Assembly: GCF_002933775.1 (NCBI RefSeq)
Contig: NZ_BEWV01000199.1
Coordinates: 1 to 54,416 of the forward strand
DNA: 54,416 bases
Source: Prevotella sp. MGM1
Lineage (GTDB): Bacteria > Bacteroidota > Bacteroidia > Bacteroidales > Bacteroidaceae
Reading direction: 5' to 3'
Shown here: piece after piece, positions 1 to 8,822 of the stretch
Numbering within the stretch: the stretch's first letter is position 1
Layout: each line of letters opens with the position of its first letter
Position numbers and translations under genes: made by a program
Notes under the pieces: model-generated
Database searches by the model: none
The model's input: the letters and a program-made list of their open reading frames with translations, nothing else
What the model was told of the DNA's origin: nothing

Positions 1-26
1 AATAAGCATTTGGCTTAACTCCTTAA

Positions 27-95
27 CTTCTTGACTCCGAAGAAAAATCTTCCGAACTCCTGTAAAACTACTTCTTAACTCCGAAGAAAAATTTC
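27..95. repeat. Two-copy direct repeat, 44-bp period
   Basis: Positions 27-52 and 71-95 carry nearly the same sequence (core ACTCCGAAGAAAAAT), 44 bp apart, just downstream of the GH28 gene that ends at 103 on the minus strand. The stretch is non-coding as far as I can see. It may be degenerate 3' spacer; no terminator stem is obvious. Confidence 0.6.
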
Positions 96-102
96 TAAAG
101 AA

Positions 103-1578
103 CTACTTCACCACTTTTATGTTGACGTTGCTCTTCTTTATATTCTTGGCGTTGGCAAACTCAGCGTCGCCACGGGTTATGATGTCTATATCTGTCAGCG
201 TGATACCGTCTATGGGCATTTCGGGAAGTCCCTTGAATTCCATGGCACGTCCCGAGCCGTTGCAAACGACCCTGCGTATGTCTATATTGCGGAATATCGG
301 GGTTGTCTCGTCCACTGGTTTCTTGTCTGACACATTGGGATTGTCACCATCGGCGATAGACTCGGCGATAGACTTTCCGCCGTAATACATATTGAACGTG
401 ATCGCGTCGTTCTTTATGTCGTTCATAGATATGCCGTCGATGAATATGTTTTCGACAATTCCTCCGCGTCCGCGGGTACTCTTGAAGCGAAGACCTACAT
501 CGGTACCGAGAAACTGACAGTCGGTCACCATGATGTTGCGCACGCCGCCACTCATCTCCGAACCTACCACGAAACCGCCATGACCGGCAAACACCGTACA
601 TCCGTCTACCACCACGTTCTCACACGGACGGCCACGACGACGACCGTCGGCGTCTTTTCCGCTCTTGATACAGATACCGTCGTCACCGGCATCAAACTTG
701 GAGTTTACAATCAAGGCGTTCTTGCACGATTCGAGATCAAGGGCGTCACCGTTCTGAGCATACGATGGGTTTCGAGCAAGTACATCGTCTATTATGATGT
801 TCTCGCACATCAGAGGATGTATGTTCCAAGCGGGGGAATTCTGGAAAATAACGCCCTGCAACAACACGTTCTTGCAGTTGACGAGACTCACCATCACGGG
901 GCGCAGGAAACGTTTGACGCTGTTCCAGTCGTCTTCCGACTTCATTCCCTGCGGCACATTCATGTTAGCTCCGGCATCGCCCTTGGCATACCCCTCGGAG
1001 GGAAACCACAGGTCGGCACGTTTCAGTACGCCTCCCTTGCCGGTGAACGACTTCCACTGTGCCTCGGTCACCTTCGCTTTTTTGAGCGGACGCCAGTATT
1101 GGCCGTTACCATCTATAGCCCCTTTGCCGGTTACGGCAATGTTAGTGGCTCCGTTTGCGCTCAGCGGAGACTGGCAACGGCGTGTCTCAAGTCCCTCGAA
1201 AGATGTGCTGATAAGCGGATAGAGTGACTCGTCGGCCGCGAAAAGGATTACCGCTCCCTTTTCAAGATGCAGGTTGATATTGCTCTTCAACACTATCGGC
1301 CCTGTATGCCATATACCTCTCGGCACGACAAGCCGGCCGCCGCCCTTGCCGCTCAGGTTGTCTATCGCCTTGGCAAAGGCTTCGGTACATAGGGTCTTGC
1401 CGTCGCCAACGGCTCCGAAATCTTTCAGGTTCACGTCACGTTCGGGAAACACCGGTGCTTTCACCTCCGGCATCTTGAAAGGCAGGTTGGCCGTGTAGTG
1501 CTTGTAAGGATTGTCCGCATGCACGCTTGCGGCAAAGGCGAGCGCGGCGACAAAGATACTCAATAAGGTCTTTTTCAT
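103..1578 (-). CDS. Secreted GH28 polygalacturonase-family glycoside hydrolase
   Basis: 491 residues. A signal peptide covers about residues 1-21 (MKKTLLSIFVAALAFAASVHA), so the product is exported to the periplasm or cell surface. The right-handed beta-helix of GH28 starts with the typical DFGAVGDG motif (53-60). The GH28 catalytic signatures are visible: NGDALD (276-281), GDDGICIKSG (298-307), GHGG (332-335) and RFKS (364-367). The family hydrolyses alpha-1,4-galacturonosyl linkages in pectin; exo- versus endo-action or action on rhamnogalacturonan cannot be decided here. No type IX C-terminal sorting domain is seen. It stands alone on the minus strand, with folK starting about 170 bp further up in the same direction. 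The PL11 lyase at 51996-53825 is a functional companion rather than a neighbour. Confidence 0.93.
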   Translation of the reverse strand: MKKTLLSIFVAALAFAASVHADNPYKHYTANLPFKMPEVKAPVFPERDVNLKDFGAVGDGKTLCTEAFAKAIDNLSGKGGGRLVVPRGIWHTGPIVLKSNINLHLEKGAVILFAADESLYPLISTSFEGLETRRCQSPLSANGATNIAVTGKGAIDGNGQYWRPLKKAKVTEAQWKSFTGKGGVLKRADLWFPSEGYAKGDAGANMNVPQGMKSEDDWNSVKRFLRPVMVSLVNCKNVLLQGVIFQNSPAWNIHPLMCENIIIDDVLARNPSYAQNGDALDLESCKNALIVNSKFDAGDDGICIKSGKDADGRRRGRPCENVVVDGCTVFAGHGGFVVGSEMSGGVRNIMVTDCQFLGTDVGLRFKSTRGRGGIVENIFIDGISMNDIKNDAITFNMYYGGKSIAESIADGDNPNVSDKKPVDETTPIFRNIDIRRVVCNGSGRAMEFKGLPEMPIDGITLTDIDIITRGDAEFANAKNIKKSNVNIKVVK

Positions 1579-1748
1579 GCTGTTTTTATTGTTTTATGAT
1601 TAGTAATTATTATATGTCACAGTGGTTTTTACAACACACTTCGATACATCTTAATCGATGCCCGACCGGCGTTCATTACATGCCACAGCGGAATGTGCGC
1701 CGCAATTCAGGACTCCTCATCCGTCATTCGACAGGCTATTATCACACG

Positions 1749-2195
1749 TCACAATCTCTGTTCCGGCGTCACGGGCGTCTCTTCTCCCATTATCTCACGC
1801 AGCGGTATCATCACGAAATCACGCTCTTGCATCAGCGGATGAGGGATTTTAAGGTCGGGCTCGTCGACGGTAATGTCGTCGTAGAGCAGTATGTCGATGT
1901 CAATCGCACGGTCGTGATACCGCCCCGCCACGGTCTTCTCCCTGCGTCCGAGCCGTCGTTCTATCCGCCTGGTACGGTCAAGCACTTCCCGCGGACTCAT
2001 GACCGTATCGCAACAGACCACCGCATTGACGAAACGGTTGGCCGACTCGAAGCCCCACGGCTCGGTATCATAAAGAGCAGACCGGCACACAACGGTGCCG
2101 ATCTGCTCTCCTATCTCGTCAATGGCCTCCGAAATGGTGCGCCGGCAGTCGCCTATATTCGCTCCGAGACCAAGGTATAACTTGTGCATGGACAT
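1749..2195 (-). CDS. folK: 6-hydroxymethyl-7,8-dihydropterin pyrophosphokinase
   Basis: 148 residues, usual length for HPPK. It transfers pyrophosphate from ATP to 6-hydroxymethyl-dihydropterin in folate synthesis. The N-terminal LGLGANIGD segment (8-16), the substrate and Mg-binding DRAIDIDILLYDD block (95-107) and the IPHPLMQERDFVMIPL block (117-132) are the family hallmarks. Last gene of the minus-strand ftsX-DUF3098-uppP-truB-queA-folK cluster, separated from queA by 166 bp holding a small hairpin. folE (21308-21889) for the first folate step lies elsewhere in the window. Confidence 0.95.
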   Translation of the reverse strand: MSMHKLYLGLGANIGDCRRTISEAIDEIGEQIGTVVCRSALYDTEPWGFESANRFVNAVVCCDTVMSPREVLDRTRRIERRLGRREKTVAGRYHDRAIDIDILLYDDITVDEPDLKIPHPLMQERDFVMIPLREIMGEETPVTPEQRL

Positions 2196-2219
2196 ATTAT
2201 GTTGTTGCAGACATCCGGT

Positions 2220-2241
2220 AATCCGACTTCAATATCGGATT
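2220..2241. other. Short inverted repeat between queA and folK
   Basis: AATCCGA (2220-2226) and TCGGATT (2235-2241) form a perfect 7-bp stem with an 8-base loop. CATCCGGTAATCC (2211-2223) recurs with one change at 2278-2290. This may attenuate or punctuate the message between queA and folK; no T-run makes it a clear terminator. Confidence 0.45.
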
Positions 2242-2361
2242 TGCGTCTCGATATTCTGTATACTATTGGGGTATAACCATCCGGCAATCCTACGGTAAAC
2301 GGTATTCAAACCGACTTGAATTCACCCGCAGACAGGCCGTCGTCAGCCGGCCATCACATCA

Positions 2362-3522
2362 TCAATCGTCAACAATGAGAAGCGCGTCGCCATAGCAACC
2401 GAAGCGATAACCGTTTTTAAGGGCTTTCGAATAGGCCTCCATCACGATATCGTAGCCACCGAACGCAGCTGTGGTCATGAGCATGGTGGACTCGGGATGG
2501 TAGAAATTGGCGATCAGACTGTTTGCCATTCCGAAGTCGTAGGGCGGGAAAATAAACTTGTTCGTCCACCCTTCGTACTCTTTCAGCAGCCCGTCGGTGC
2601 CCACTGCGGTCTCAGTGGCACGGGCTGTGCTCACTCCCACGGCGCAGATACGGTGCCCTGCCATCTTGGCGCCGTTAACAATGCGGCACGCTTCGGGACC
2701 TATCTCCATCTGCTCGGAACTCATCTTGTGCTTGGTGAGGTCCTCGACTTCTATCGGCTTGAAGTTGCCGAGACCGCAATGCACGGTGATATACGAGAAG
2801 TTATACCCCCTGATTTCCATCATTTTCATCAGTTCGCGGCTGAAATGGAGACCCGATGACGGTGCGGTGACCGCTCCCTCGTTCTTTGCGTATATGGTCT
2901 GGAAGTTCTCCATATCGTCGGCCGTAGCCTGACGGTGGTCAACAATATATCGTGGCAACGGAGCCTCGCCGAGAGAAAACAGCTCGCGCTTGAACTCATC
3001 GTGAGGGCAATCGTACAGAAAACGCAACGTGCGGCCGCGGCTTGTGGTATTGTCTATCACCTCGGCGACCATCGGCCCGTCTTCATCGAAGAACAGTTTA
3101 TTGCCTATTCGTATCTTGCGGGCTGGCTCAACGAGCACATCCCACAGCCGGAGCTCTTCGTTAAGCTCGCGCAACAGAAATACTTCTATCTTGGCGTCGG
3201 TCTTCTCTTTCGTACCGTAAAGACGCGCGGGAAACACTTTCGTATCGTTAAATATGAACGTGTCGCCCTCATCGAAATAGTTGACAATATCCCTGAACGT
3301 GAGAAACAGCGGACTACCGTCGGCATCTTTCATCTCATTGCCGTCGGCATCGGTCTTGAACATGTCTATGGCCCGGCTCTTACGGTGCACGACCATCAGG
3401 CGACATTCATCTCTGTGATACACTTTATCTATCGTTCCGTCCTCATTTTCGAAAGCACGGAATGCCGGTTCGAGCGCCACTTGCGCCTCCGGCAACTTGA
3501 ATTTGAATTGTGACAGTTTCAT
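2362..3522 (-). CDS. queA: S-adenosylmethionine:tRNA ribosyltransferase-isomerase
   Basis: 386 residues. QueA moves the ribosyl part of S-adenosylmethionine onto 7-aminomethyl-7-deazaguanine at tRNA position 34, giving epoxyqueuosine. The [14 protein letters not shown] segment in the middle of the protein matches the conserved QueA active-site motif [31 protein letters not shown] and the C-terminal [10 protein letters not shown] also match the family. It is somewhat longer than the roughly 350-residue E. coli enzyme, because of an insert near residues 10-75 that is usual in Bacteroidetes. Lies 46 bp downstream of truB in the same operon, so two tRNA-modification genes are paired. Confidence 0.95.
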   Translation of the reverse strand: MKLSQFKFKLPEAQVALEPAFRAFENEDGTIDKVYHRDECRLMVVHRKSRAIDMFKTDADGNEMKDADGSPLFLTFRDIVNYFDEGDTFIFNDTKVFPARLYGTKEKTDAKIEVFLLRELNEELRLWDVLVEPARKIRIGNKLFFDEDGPMVAEVIDNTTSRGRTLRFLYDCPHDEFKRELFSLGEAPLPRYIVDHRQATADDMENFQTIYAKNEGAVTAPSSGLHFSRELMKMMEIRGYNFSYITVHCGLGNFKPIEVEDLTKHKMSSEQMEIGPEACRIVNGAKMAGHRICAVGVSTARATETAVGTDGLLKEYEGWTNKFIFPPYDFGMANSLIANFYHPESTMLMTTAAFGGYDIVMEAYSKALKNGYRFGCYGDALLIVDD

Positions 3523-3568
3523 ATTTAGTATTCTCCTTTCTTTATATTATCATATACAGGTCTTCGCG

Positions 3569-4291
3569 TCATCGTCTACCGGCAATGCTTTCCAGCCATG
3601 CGGGGAAGTCGTCCAAGGCGACGCATCGCTCCAGCCTTACATCCCCTATACGGGTACGGCACAACTCGGTGAGAAAAGCGCCGCTGCCGAGCGCTATCCC
3701 GATGTCGCGCGCCAAAGCCCTGATATACGTACCCTTGCCGCATACCACACGTATACCCATCTGCATCCTGACAGGGTCGAAAAATGTGAGTTCTATCTCG
3801 TCAATGCGCAATGTCTTGGGCTTGAGTTCCACTTTCTCACCCTTACGCATCATCTTATATGCCCGCTTGCCGTCTATCTTGCACGCCGAATACTCCGGCG
3901 GCACCTGCTGTATCTCTCCGAGAAAGCGCGGAAGAGTGTCGAGAATAAGCTCCCGGGTGATGTGCGCCGTAGGGAATGTGTAGTCTACCGTATGCTCACG
4001 GTCGTAGCTCGGGGTGGTGCATCCGAGTTGCAGCGTGGCCGTATATTCCTTGTCACGATACTGCAAAGCCTCTATTTCCTTGGTCTTCCGTCCGGTGCAT
4101 ATTATCAACACGCCCGTGGCCAACGGGTCAAGAGTGCCCGCATGGCCTGTCTTCACTTTCTTGATACCTATACGCCGCGATATGAGATAACGCACACGGG
4201 CAAGCGCTCCAAAACTCGACATGCCGTAAGGCTTGTTCAAATATACAATTTCTCCTTCGGTGAAATTCATCGCAGGGATACTTTTAATCAT
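3569..4291 (-). CDS. truB: tRNA pseudouridine(55) synthase
   Basis: 240 residues. TruB makes pseudouridine 55 in the T-loop of tRNAs. The catalytic motif [14 protein letters not shown] (49-62) carries the nucleophilic Asp55, and the KPYGMSS segment near residue 20 is also conserved. The protein lacks the C-terminal PUA extension of the E. coli enzyme, as expected for the short class. Its start codon overlaps the uppP stop codon by 4 bases (ATGA), so the two are translationally coupled. Confidence 0.96.
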   Translation of the reverse strand: MIKSIPAMNFTEGEIVYLNKPYGMSSFGALARVRYLISRRIGIKKVKTGHAGTLDPLATGVLIICTGRKTKEIEALQYRDKEYTATLQLGCTTPSYDREHTVDYTFPTAHITRELILDTLPRFLGEIQQVPPEYSACKIDGKRAYKMMRKGEKVELKPKTLRIDEIELTFFDPVRMQMGIRVVCGKGTYIRALARDIGIALGSGAFLTELCRTRIGDVRLERCVALDDFPAWLESIAGRR

Positions 4292-5085
4292 AAAACAGAG
4301 AACAAGACAGTGGCCGTTCCGGCTATGGCACAGTAGATACCGAAGTATACCAGCTTGCCTTTCTTGACTATATCAATCATCCATCTGCACGCCACGCAAC
4401 CCGACAGGAACGCCGCCACGAAGCCGACCACAAGCGGAAGGGTGTCTATCCCGCCGAAAGTGTCCTCGCCCTTGACGGCCTTCATTACATCGAGAAGAGC
4501 CTCGCCGAGAATGGGCGGGATAACCATGAGGAAAGAGAACTGCGCGAGATTTTCTTTCTTGTTGCCCAGCAGCAGACCGGTGGCGATCGTACTGCCCGAA
4601 CGCGACAGGCCCGGCATCACGGCACAAGCCTGCGCCAGACCGATAATCAGGGCGTCGAGCCAGCCTATATGCTCTTTCTGACGCGGCTTGGCATAGTAAG
4701 AGAATGTAAGAAGAACGGCTGTCACAAGGAGCATGCACCCCACGACAAGCAGTCCCGATCCGAAGATTTCCTCCACTTTATCCTTGAAAAACACTCCCAC
4801 TATACCGATAGGGACCATCGACACGACGATATTCAAAGCATATTTGGTCTCCGCGTTAAGTTCGCACTTGAACAACCCGCGTACAATCCAGTCTATCTCG
4901 CTCCAAAGAATGACAAGCGTGCTCATCACCGTTGCCACATGGACAAGAACGGTGAAAGCCAGATTTTCCGCCCCTTCCAGTCCGAAGAGATGTGAGCCTA
5001 TGGCCAAATGTCCGCTACTGCTCACCGGGAGATACTCCGTCAGCCCCTGCACAAGGCCTAAGATCAATGCCTCAAACCAATTCAT
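4288..5085 (-). CDS. uppP: Undecaprenyl-diphosphatase (BacA type)
   Basis: 265 residues, polytopic inner-membrane protein with about eight hydrophobic segments. UppP dephosphorylates undecaprenyl pyrophosphate to recycle the lipid carrier of peptidoglycan and O-antigen synthesis and gives bacitracin resistance. Family motifs: [11 protein letters not shown] (17-27) and [10 protein letters not shown] (158-167), which together form the active site. It overlaps the DUF3098 gene by 14 bases and truB by 4. Confidence 0.96.
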   Translation of the reverse strand: MNWFEALILGLVQGLTEYLPVSSSGHLAIGSHLFGLEGAENLAFTVLVHVATVMSTLVILWSEIDWIVRGLFKCELNAETKYALNIVVSMVPIGIVGVFFKDKVEEIFGSGLLVVGCMLLVTAVLLTFSYYAKPRQKEHIGWLDALIIGLAQACAVMPGLSRSGSTIATGLLLGNKKENLAQFSFLMVIPPILGEALLDVMKAVKGEDTFGGIDTLPLVVGFVAAFLSGCVACRWMIDIVKKGKLVYFGIYCAIAGTATVLFSVL

Positions 5086-5359
5086 CGGTATTCTCCGGAT
5101 TTACGGTTTCTTCCTTTTTATCATCATTTCCCGCCACGGTCTTGGGCTTGTGAAGAACTGAATATATCATCGACAGGAAGCCGATGACACACAGCGCCGG
5201 AGCAAGTTTAATGCGTCGTGCGCTGAATATTTCCGGATTATAGGTCGTGTCTGTCGACCCCGGACCACTCATCAGAATAAAACCGAGAACTATCACTGCC
5301 ATGCTCACGGCAAGGAGGATGAAGTTCACACGGTCGAAAGCAAAATTTCTCTTATCCAT
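5072..5359 (-). CDS. DUF3098 small inner-membrane protein
   Basis: 95 residues with two hydrophobic segments (about 10-30 and 51-68) and a charged C-terminal tail. It matches DUF3098, a Bacteroidetes family found between ftsX and uppP: the N-terminal [27 protein letters not shown] and the [21 protein letters not shown] segment are characteristic. Function unknown. Conserved linkage with FtsX and UppP suggests a role in envelope biogenesis or division, which is inference. Confidence 0.85.
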   Translation of the reverse strand: MDKRNFAFDRVNFILLAVSMAVIVLGFILMSGPGSTDTTYNPEIFSARRIKLAPALCVIGFLSMIYSVLHKPKTVAGNDDKKEETVNPENTDELV

Positions 5360-5450
5360 ATTTATTATTGGTGATATGTTTTCTTACCGGTACTGAAATG
5401 CACGGCCGGCATATCCGGCACGTATCCACCGTATGGCGTACATGCATCCG

Positions 5451-6329
5451 TCAGATATTGTAAAGCTCCCCGGCTGTCATTTTCAGGAATTTATTGACAG
5501 ACAGGTACGAGCACACTGCAGTAATCACTATTCCGAAGAGGAACACCGAGCCTGCCGTGGCGGCAAGTTCCTCCCATGTGACAATCGTCATGATGCCCGG
5601 CTCATAGCGATAGAGCATATAAAAGCCTCCGCCGAGAGCCGTACAGGCAAACAGGGCGGCAAGCAATCCTAGCCCCATGGCACGGCGCAGGAACGGACGG
5701 CGTATAAATCCCCATGACGCTCCGACGAGCTTCATGGTGTGAATGAGGAAACGGCGTGAGTATATGCCAAGGCGCACGGTGTTGCTGATAAGCGAGAAAG
5801 AGACGCAGGTGAGCAGCACGGCGAGCACGAGGAGCACTATGCTGACCTTGCCCAGATTATCGTTCACGCTGTCCATCAGGTCTTCCTGGTATGCCACGTC
5901 AGTGACTTCCGGCCGCTTGCGCAACTCTTTCGATATCCACCTGAGGGAGTCGCGGTTGGCGTAATCGGCTTTCATACGTACCTCGACAGTGGCTACAAAG
6001 GGATTGAACCCGAGAAATTCCGACGGGTCGGAACCCATCGCGGCGCACTGCTCCTGCTGGGCCTGTTCCTTGCTGATGTAGTCTATGTCATGAGAATAAG
6101 GCCTGCGGTAAAGGTCACGGCACAGCATGCGGGCCTGATTTACGGAGACCGAGTCTCCGAGCATTAACGTCACGGTGAGGTTTTCCTTGACATAGGCAGA
6201 CAGGTTACGCGCCGCAAGCACGAAAAACACCATCAACCCGAGAAGGATCAGCACCAATGTGGTGCTTATACATAACGTCACGGCCTGCATCCCGCCACGC
6301 GAACGGTTCTTTTTCTTTCTTTTTCCCAT
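5451..6329 (-). CDS. ftsX: FtsX-like cell-division permease
   Basis: 292 residues from the chosen start at 6329 (MGKRKKKNRSRGG). An upstream in-frame Met at 6398 would overlap the promoter region and add an unlikely N-terminus. FtsX is the membrane partner of the FtsE ATPase and transmits division signals to peptidoglycan hydrolases. Features: one N-terminal membrane helix (about 15-45), a periplasmic domain with the PSEFLGFNPF motif, then three C-terminal helices with the SNTVRLGIYSRRFLIHTMKLVGAS loop typical of FtsX. No ftsE is adjacent, as is normal in Bacteroidetes. First gene of the minus-strand operon running to folK. Confidence 0.93.
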   Translation of the reverse strand: MGKRKKKNRSRGGMQAVTLCISTTLVLILLGLMVFFVLAARNLSAYVKENLTVTLMLGDSVSVNQARMLCRDLYRRPYSHDIDYISKEQAQQEQCAAMGSDPSEFLGFNPFVATVEVRMKADYANRDSLRWISKELRKRPEVTDVAYQEDLMDSVNDNLGKVSIVLLVLAVLLTCVSFSLISNTVRLGIYSRRFLIHTMKLVGASWGFIRRPFLRRAMGLGLLAALFACTALGGGFYMLYRYEPGIMTIVTWEELAATAGSVFLFGIVITAVCSYLSVNKFLKMTAGELYNI

Positions 6330-6362
6330 TATCTTTTCGGACGTAATACACCAAAATTGATG

Positions 6363-6393
6363 CAAAGTAACAAAAAAATCCATTAACACACAA
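6363..6393 (-). promoter_or_regulatory. Promoter of the ftsX-folK operon
   Basis: On the minus strand TTG (6391-6393) is followed after 20 bp by TTACTTTG (6363-6370), one base off the Bacteroidetes -7 consensus TAnnTTTG. The start of ftsX lies about 34 bp downstream. Confidence 0.6.
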
Positions 6394-6436
6394 TACATTT
6401 AACATGTATTAACCGCAGTCGTGCGGTATTTTTATG

Positions 6437-6444
6437 TACCTTTG
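6437..6444 (+). promoter_or_regulatory. -7 box before the radical SAM gene
   Basis: TACCTTTG fits TAnnTTTG and lies 22 bp before the start codon at 6467. No convincing -33 TTG is seen. It is divergent from the ftsX promoter about 45 bp away. Confidence 0.55.
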
Positions 6445-6466
6445 AATTCCATTAAAAGAAATACAG

Positions 6467-7243
6467 ATGAGTACTATCATTTATCCATCGCCAATATTCG
6501 GACCTGTGAGAAGCCGCAGGCTCGGAGTGTCGCTCGGCATCAACCTGCTGCCGGCCGACGGCAAGGTATGCACATTCGACTGCATATATTGCGAATGCGG
6601 ATTTAACAAAGACCACCGCCCCACCCTCGGAATGCCGTCGCGGGGCGAGGTGGCGGCCGCACTCGAAGCCAAACTGCAAGAAATGAAAGCGGATGGAACG
6701 GCCCCCGACGTGCTGACATTCGCAGGCAACGGAGAGCCGACATGCCACCCTGAGTTTGCCGGAATAATAGACGACACCATATCGCTACGCGACCTCCACT
6801 TCCCGGACGCGAAAATTTCGGTGCTCAGCAACTCTACCCGCATCACCCGCCGCAACGTACACGACGCACTGATGAGGGTGGACAACAACATTCTGAAACT
6901 CGACACGACAGACATCGGGTACATAAATGCCGTGGACAGGCCGACAGGCACATTCGACCTCGAAGCCGTAAAGGAAGCTATGAGGGCTTTCAAAGGGCAT
7001 CTCATCATACAGACGATGTTCATGACAGGAGAGGCCGACGGACGGAGCGTGGACAATACCGGCGACGAATATGTGGCACCGTGGCTCGAAACGGTGAAAA
7101 GCATAAGCCCCGAGAGCGTGATGATATACACCATAGACAGGGAGACACCGGCACACGGACTGAGAAAAGCTCCGAAAGAGGCACTCGACGCCATCCGCGA
7201 CAGGGTGATCGCCTGCGGCATACCGTGCACCGCTTCATACTGA
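6467..7243 (+). CDS. Radical SAM protein (COG0731-like)
   Basis: 258 residues. The 4Fe-4S/S-adenosylmethionine motif CTFDCIYC (C-x3-C-x2-C) lies near residues 35-42, preceded by SRRLGVSLGINLLP and followed by the glycine-rich FAGNGEPTCHP loop. This pattern is that of a small radical SAM family widespread in anaerobes and annotated as Fe-S oxidoreductase of COG0731 type. The substrate is unknown and no peptide substrate or partner gene sits beside it. Monocistronic, divergent from ftsX. Confidence 0.85.
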   Translation: MSTIIYPSPIFGPVRSRRLGVSLGINLLPADGKVCTFDCIYCECGFNKDHRPTLGMPSRGEVAAALEAKLQEMKADGTAPDVLTFAGNGEPTCHPEFAGIIDDTISLRDLHFPDAKISVLSNSTRITRRNVHDALMRVDNNILKLDTTDIGYINAVDRPTGTFDLEAVKEAMRAFKGHLIIQTMFMTGEADGRSVDNTGDEYVAPWLETVKSISPESVMIYTIDRETPAHGLRKAPKEALDAIRDRVIACGIPCTASY

Positions 7244-7348
7244 ACGGCAGGGGGCTATTGTCCGAACGGCCGCGACAAACATCAGGCACGATGAAGAGCA
7301 GACAGCAAAAAACCATTGCATATAGCGTGAAGTATAGCATGAAAATAC

Positions 7349-7379
7349 TTGATTACGGAAGAATATTTCGCTATATTTG
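7349..7379 (+). promoter_or_regulatory. Orphan consensus promoter
   Basis: TTG (7349-7351), 20 bp, TATATTTG (7372-7379): a perfect match to the Bacteroidetes housekeeping promoter. Transcription would begin near 7386. No known gene follows on the plus strand until 17420; only a short ORF at 7403 does. Confidence 0.7.
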
Positions 7380-7402
7380 CATCAAACCAAAAAGCGAAAT
7401 CC

Positions 7403-7483
7403 ATGAAAAGAATGATATTTTTATTACACTCAGCACACCTGCCGCTGCATATTCATACACTTACGGAATACCATAAAATCTGA
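7403..7483 (+). CDS. Possible 26-residue His-rich leader peptide
   Basis: ATG at 7403, TGA at 7481-7483; the peptide starts MKRMIFLLHSAHLPLHIH and contains six histidines in 26 residues. It lies about 17 nt after the predicted start of transcription from the promoter at 7349-7379. CACCTGCCGC within the ORF (7436-7445) can pair with GCGGCAGGGTG just after its stop (7493-7503), while CCGCATGCGG (7487-7496) can fold on itself, so alternative structures exist as in attenuation leaders. No biosynthetic gene follows, so a small RNA or a decayed leader is equally possible. No homologue recognised. Confidence 0.3.
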   Translation: MKRMIFLLHSAHLPLHIHTLTEYHKI

Positions 7484-7560
7484 CATCCGCATGCGGCAGG
7501 GTGCTTGAAACGATACGTTTTACATATTTATTGTCCGTCGGCACAGGCCGACAGATATGC

Positions 7561-7594
7561 TTGCGGGGCCTCACCACTGTGTGAGACCCCGCAA
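7561..7594 (+). terminator. GC-rich hairpin ending the orphan transcript
   Basis: TTGCGGGG (7561-7568) pairs with CCCCGCAA (7587-7594) and CTCAC (7570-7574) with GTGAG (7581-7585), with one C/A mismatch and a 6-base loop. There is no T-run, so termination is inferred from stem strength and position. It could be a structural part of a small RNA. Confidence 0.5.
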
Positions 7595-7646
7595 ACATGT
7601 TTACACGAAGATGAATATTTATGCAAAAACAGGCTTTATGCCGCCT

Positions 7647-7770
7647 CCAACGGGATACTGATCGGAGTACGTTCGGTAGCTAAACGGACTCCAACGGGAT
7701 ACCGAATGCAACGCAACGGGTATCCCAATGCAGCACAATAAGCATTCTATTGCAAAAAAACGGCAAATCA
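7647..7770. repeat. Dispersed intergenic repeat, copy 1
   Basis: Contains three degenerate units: CCAACGGGATAC (7647), CCAACGGGATAC (7691) and GCAACGGGTATCCC (7713), then a tail with CAATAAGCA and an A-rich ATTGCAAAAAAACGGCAAA. The 14-mer GGTATCCCAATGCA and CTAAACGGA, AATGCAGCAC and CAATAAGCA are shared exactly with copy 2 (16790-16903); the ACGGCAAA tail resembles copy 3 (42403-42530). Non-coding and of unknown function. Confidence 0.6.
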
Positions 7771-7934
7771 ACCTAAAAGCAATGAGAAACCTGTCATTTT
7801 TCAAAGTATTTTACACCGTGTAACGACCCGTATTGCATAAATATACAATATCGGAACTGCCGCCGGCATTACGAACAATATTTACAAAATGACGACCTGA
7901 CGGTCTGAGCCATACCGCATGCGGAACAAAAAAA

Positions 7935-7990
7935 TTCCGGCCCGACCGCATGACAGTGATATACACCGATGTCATGCGGCCGGGCCGGAA
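7935..7990 (-). terminator. Intrinsic terminator of the lpxA-like gene
   Basis: A 21-bp stem with one mismatch: arm 7935-7955 (TTCCGGCCCGACCGCATG plus ACA) pairs with arm 7970-7990, with a 14-base loop. On the minus strand it is followed directly by eight T residues (A-run at 7927-7934), a strong Rho-independent terminator about 45 bp after the stop at 8037. Confidence 0.85.
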
Positions 7991-8036
7991 ACCGTTTGAT
8001 GAAAAAACCTAAGGCTGTTCTATCACCAATCCGGAA

Positions 8037-8810
8037 TCACATCTTGCCTATGATCCCGAGCTTGGTGGCACGTATGAATTCAATGATGTTGCGCACTTCC
8101 TTTCCGTCGGGCACCTGCTGTTCAATCTGCATCACGGCGTCGAACACCGATGTCTGGCCGTGGAACACAAGTCGGTAGGCATTGGCGATATGTGCTATAA
8201 CCTTATCGCTCACACCGTAATTTTGAAGGATTACCTTATTCACGCCACCATAACGCACAGGGTTGTCGGTAGCCACGATAAAAGGAGGGATATCCTTACT
8301 GAAACGGCTTCCGGCCTGTATCATCGCCGCGTCGCCCACACGGGCGCCCGGATTGGCAATCACTCCGGATGAGAAAATAACACGGTCTCCAATCTCGCAG
8401 TCTCCGCCGATTTTCGTTCCGTAGCCGAACACGTTTACATTGCCTATCTTGGTGTCGTGCGACACATGCACGCCTTCCATAAGGAAGTTGCGGTTGCCTA
8501 TCACCGTACGGCCGTCACTGAACGTGGCACGGTTGATAACCACATTCTCACGTATCACGTTCTCATCACCGATAATCAACTGTGAGGCGTCGCCACGATA
8601 GTTGAAGTCCTGAGGCACGGCGCCAAGCACGGTATTCTGGAAAACCTTGTTTCCACGACCGAGACGTGTACCGTTCATCACACTGACGTACGGATAGATG
8701 ACACAGTCGTCACCTATCACCACATCGTCTTCTATATATGCGAAAGGATAGATGGTAACGTTTTGGCCAATCTTCGCTTTCGGACTGATTTCTGCTCTTT
8801 CGCTTATCAT
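8037..8810 (-). CDS. LpxA-like acyltransferase (left-handed beta-helix)
   Basis: 257 residues, with hexapeptide repeats from residue 1 to about 170 and a C-terminal helical domain (VNKVILQNYGVSDKVIAHIANAYRLVF) as in UDP-N-acetylglucosamine O-acyltransferase, the first enzyme of lipid A synthesis. The catalytic base region is present as GVHVSHD (H115, H118, matching E. coli H122 and H125). The position of E. coli H144 appears to be Asn153 in VIANPGARVG, and the hexapeptide rungs there differ. It is also not next to lpxC-fabZ, the usual Bacteroidetes site of lpxA. It may be a paralogue with a different acyl-chain or acceptor, or the cell's only lpxA; I therefore leave the symbol out. Downstream of the RND operon, with its own terminator. 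Confidence 0.8.
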   Translation of the reverse strand: MISERAEISPKAKIGQNVTIYPFAYIEDDVVIGDDCVIYPYVSVMNGTRLGRGNKVFQNTVLGAVPQDFNYRGDASQLIIGDENVIRENVVINRATFSDGRTVIGNRNFLMEGVHVSHDTKIGNVNVFGYGTKIGGDCEIGDRVIFSSGVIANPGARVGDAAMIQAGSRFSKDIPPFIVATDNPVRYGGVNKVILQNYGVSDKVIAHIANAYRLVFHGQTSVFDAVMQIEQQVPDGKEVRNIIEFIRATKLGIIGKM

Positions 8811-8822
8811 AAAAATGAGGTT

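Larger units (their letters stand above)
7244..8036. other. Gene-poor stretch between radical SAM gene and lpxA-like gene
   Basis: About 790 bp without a convincing ordinary gene. It holds an orphan consensus promoter (7349-7379), a possible 26-codon ORF (7403-7483), hairpins, a copy of the dispersed repeat (7647-7770) and the terminator of the lpxA-like gene (7935-7990); these are listed separately. Confidence 0.8.
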
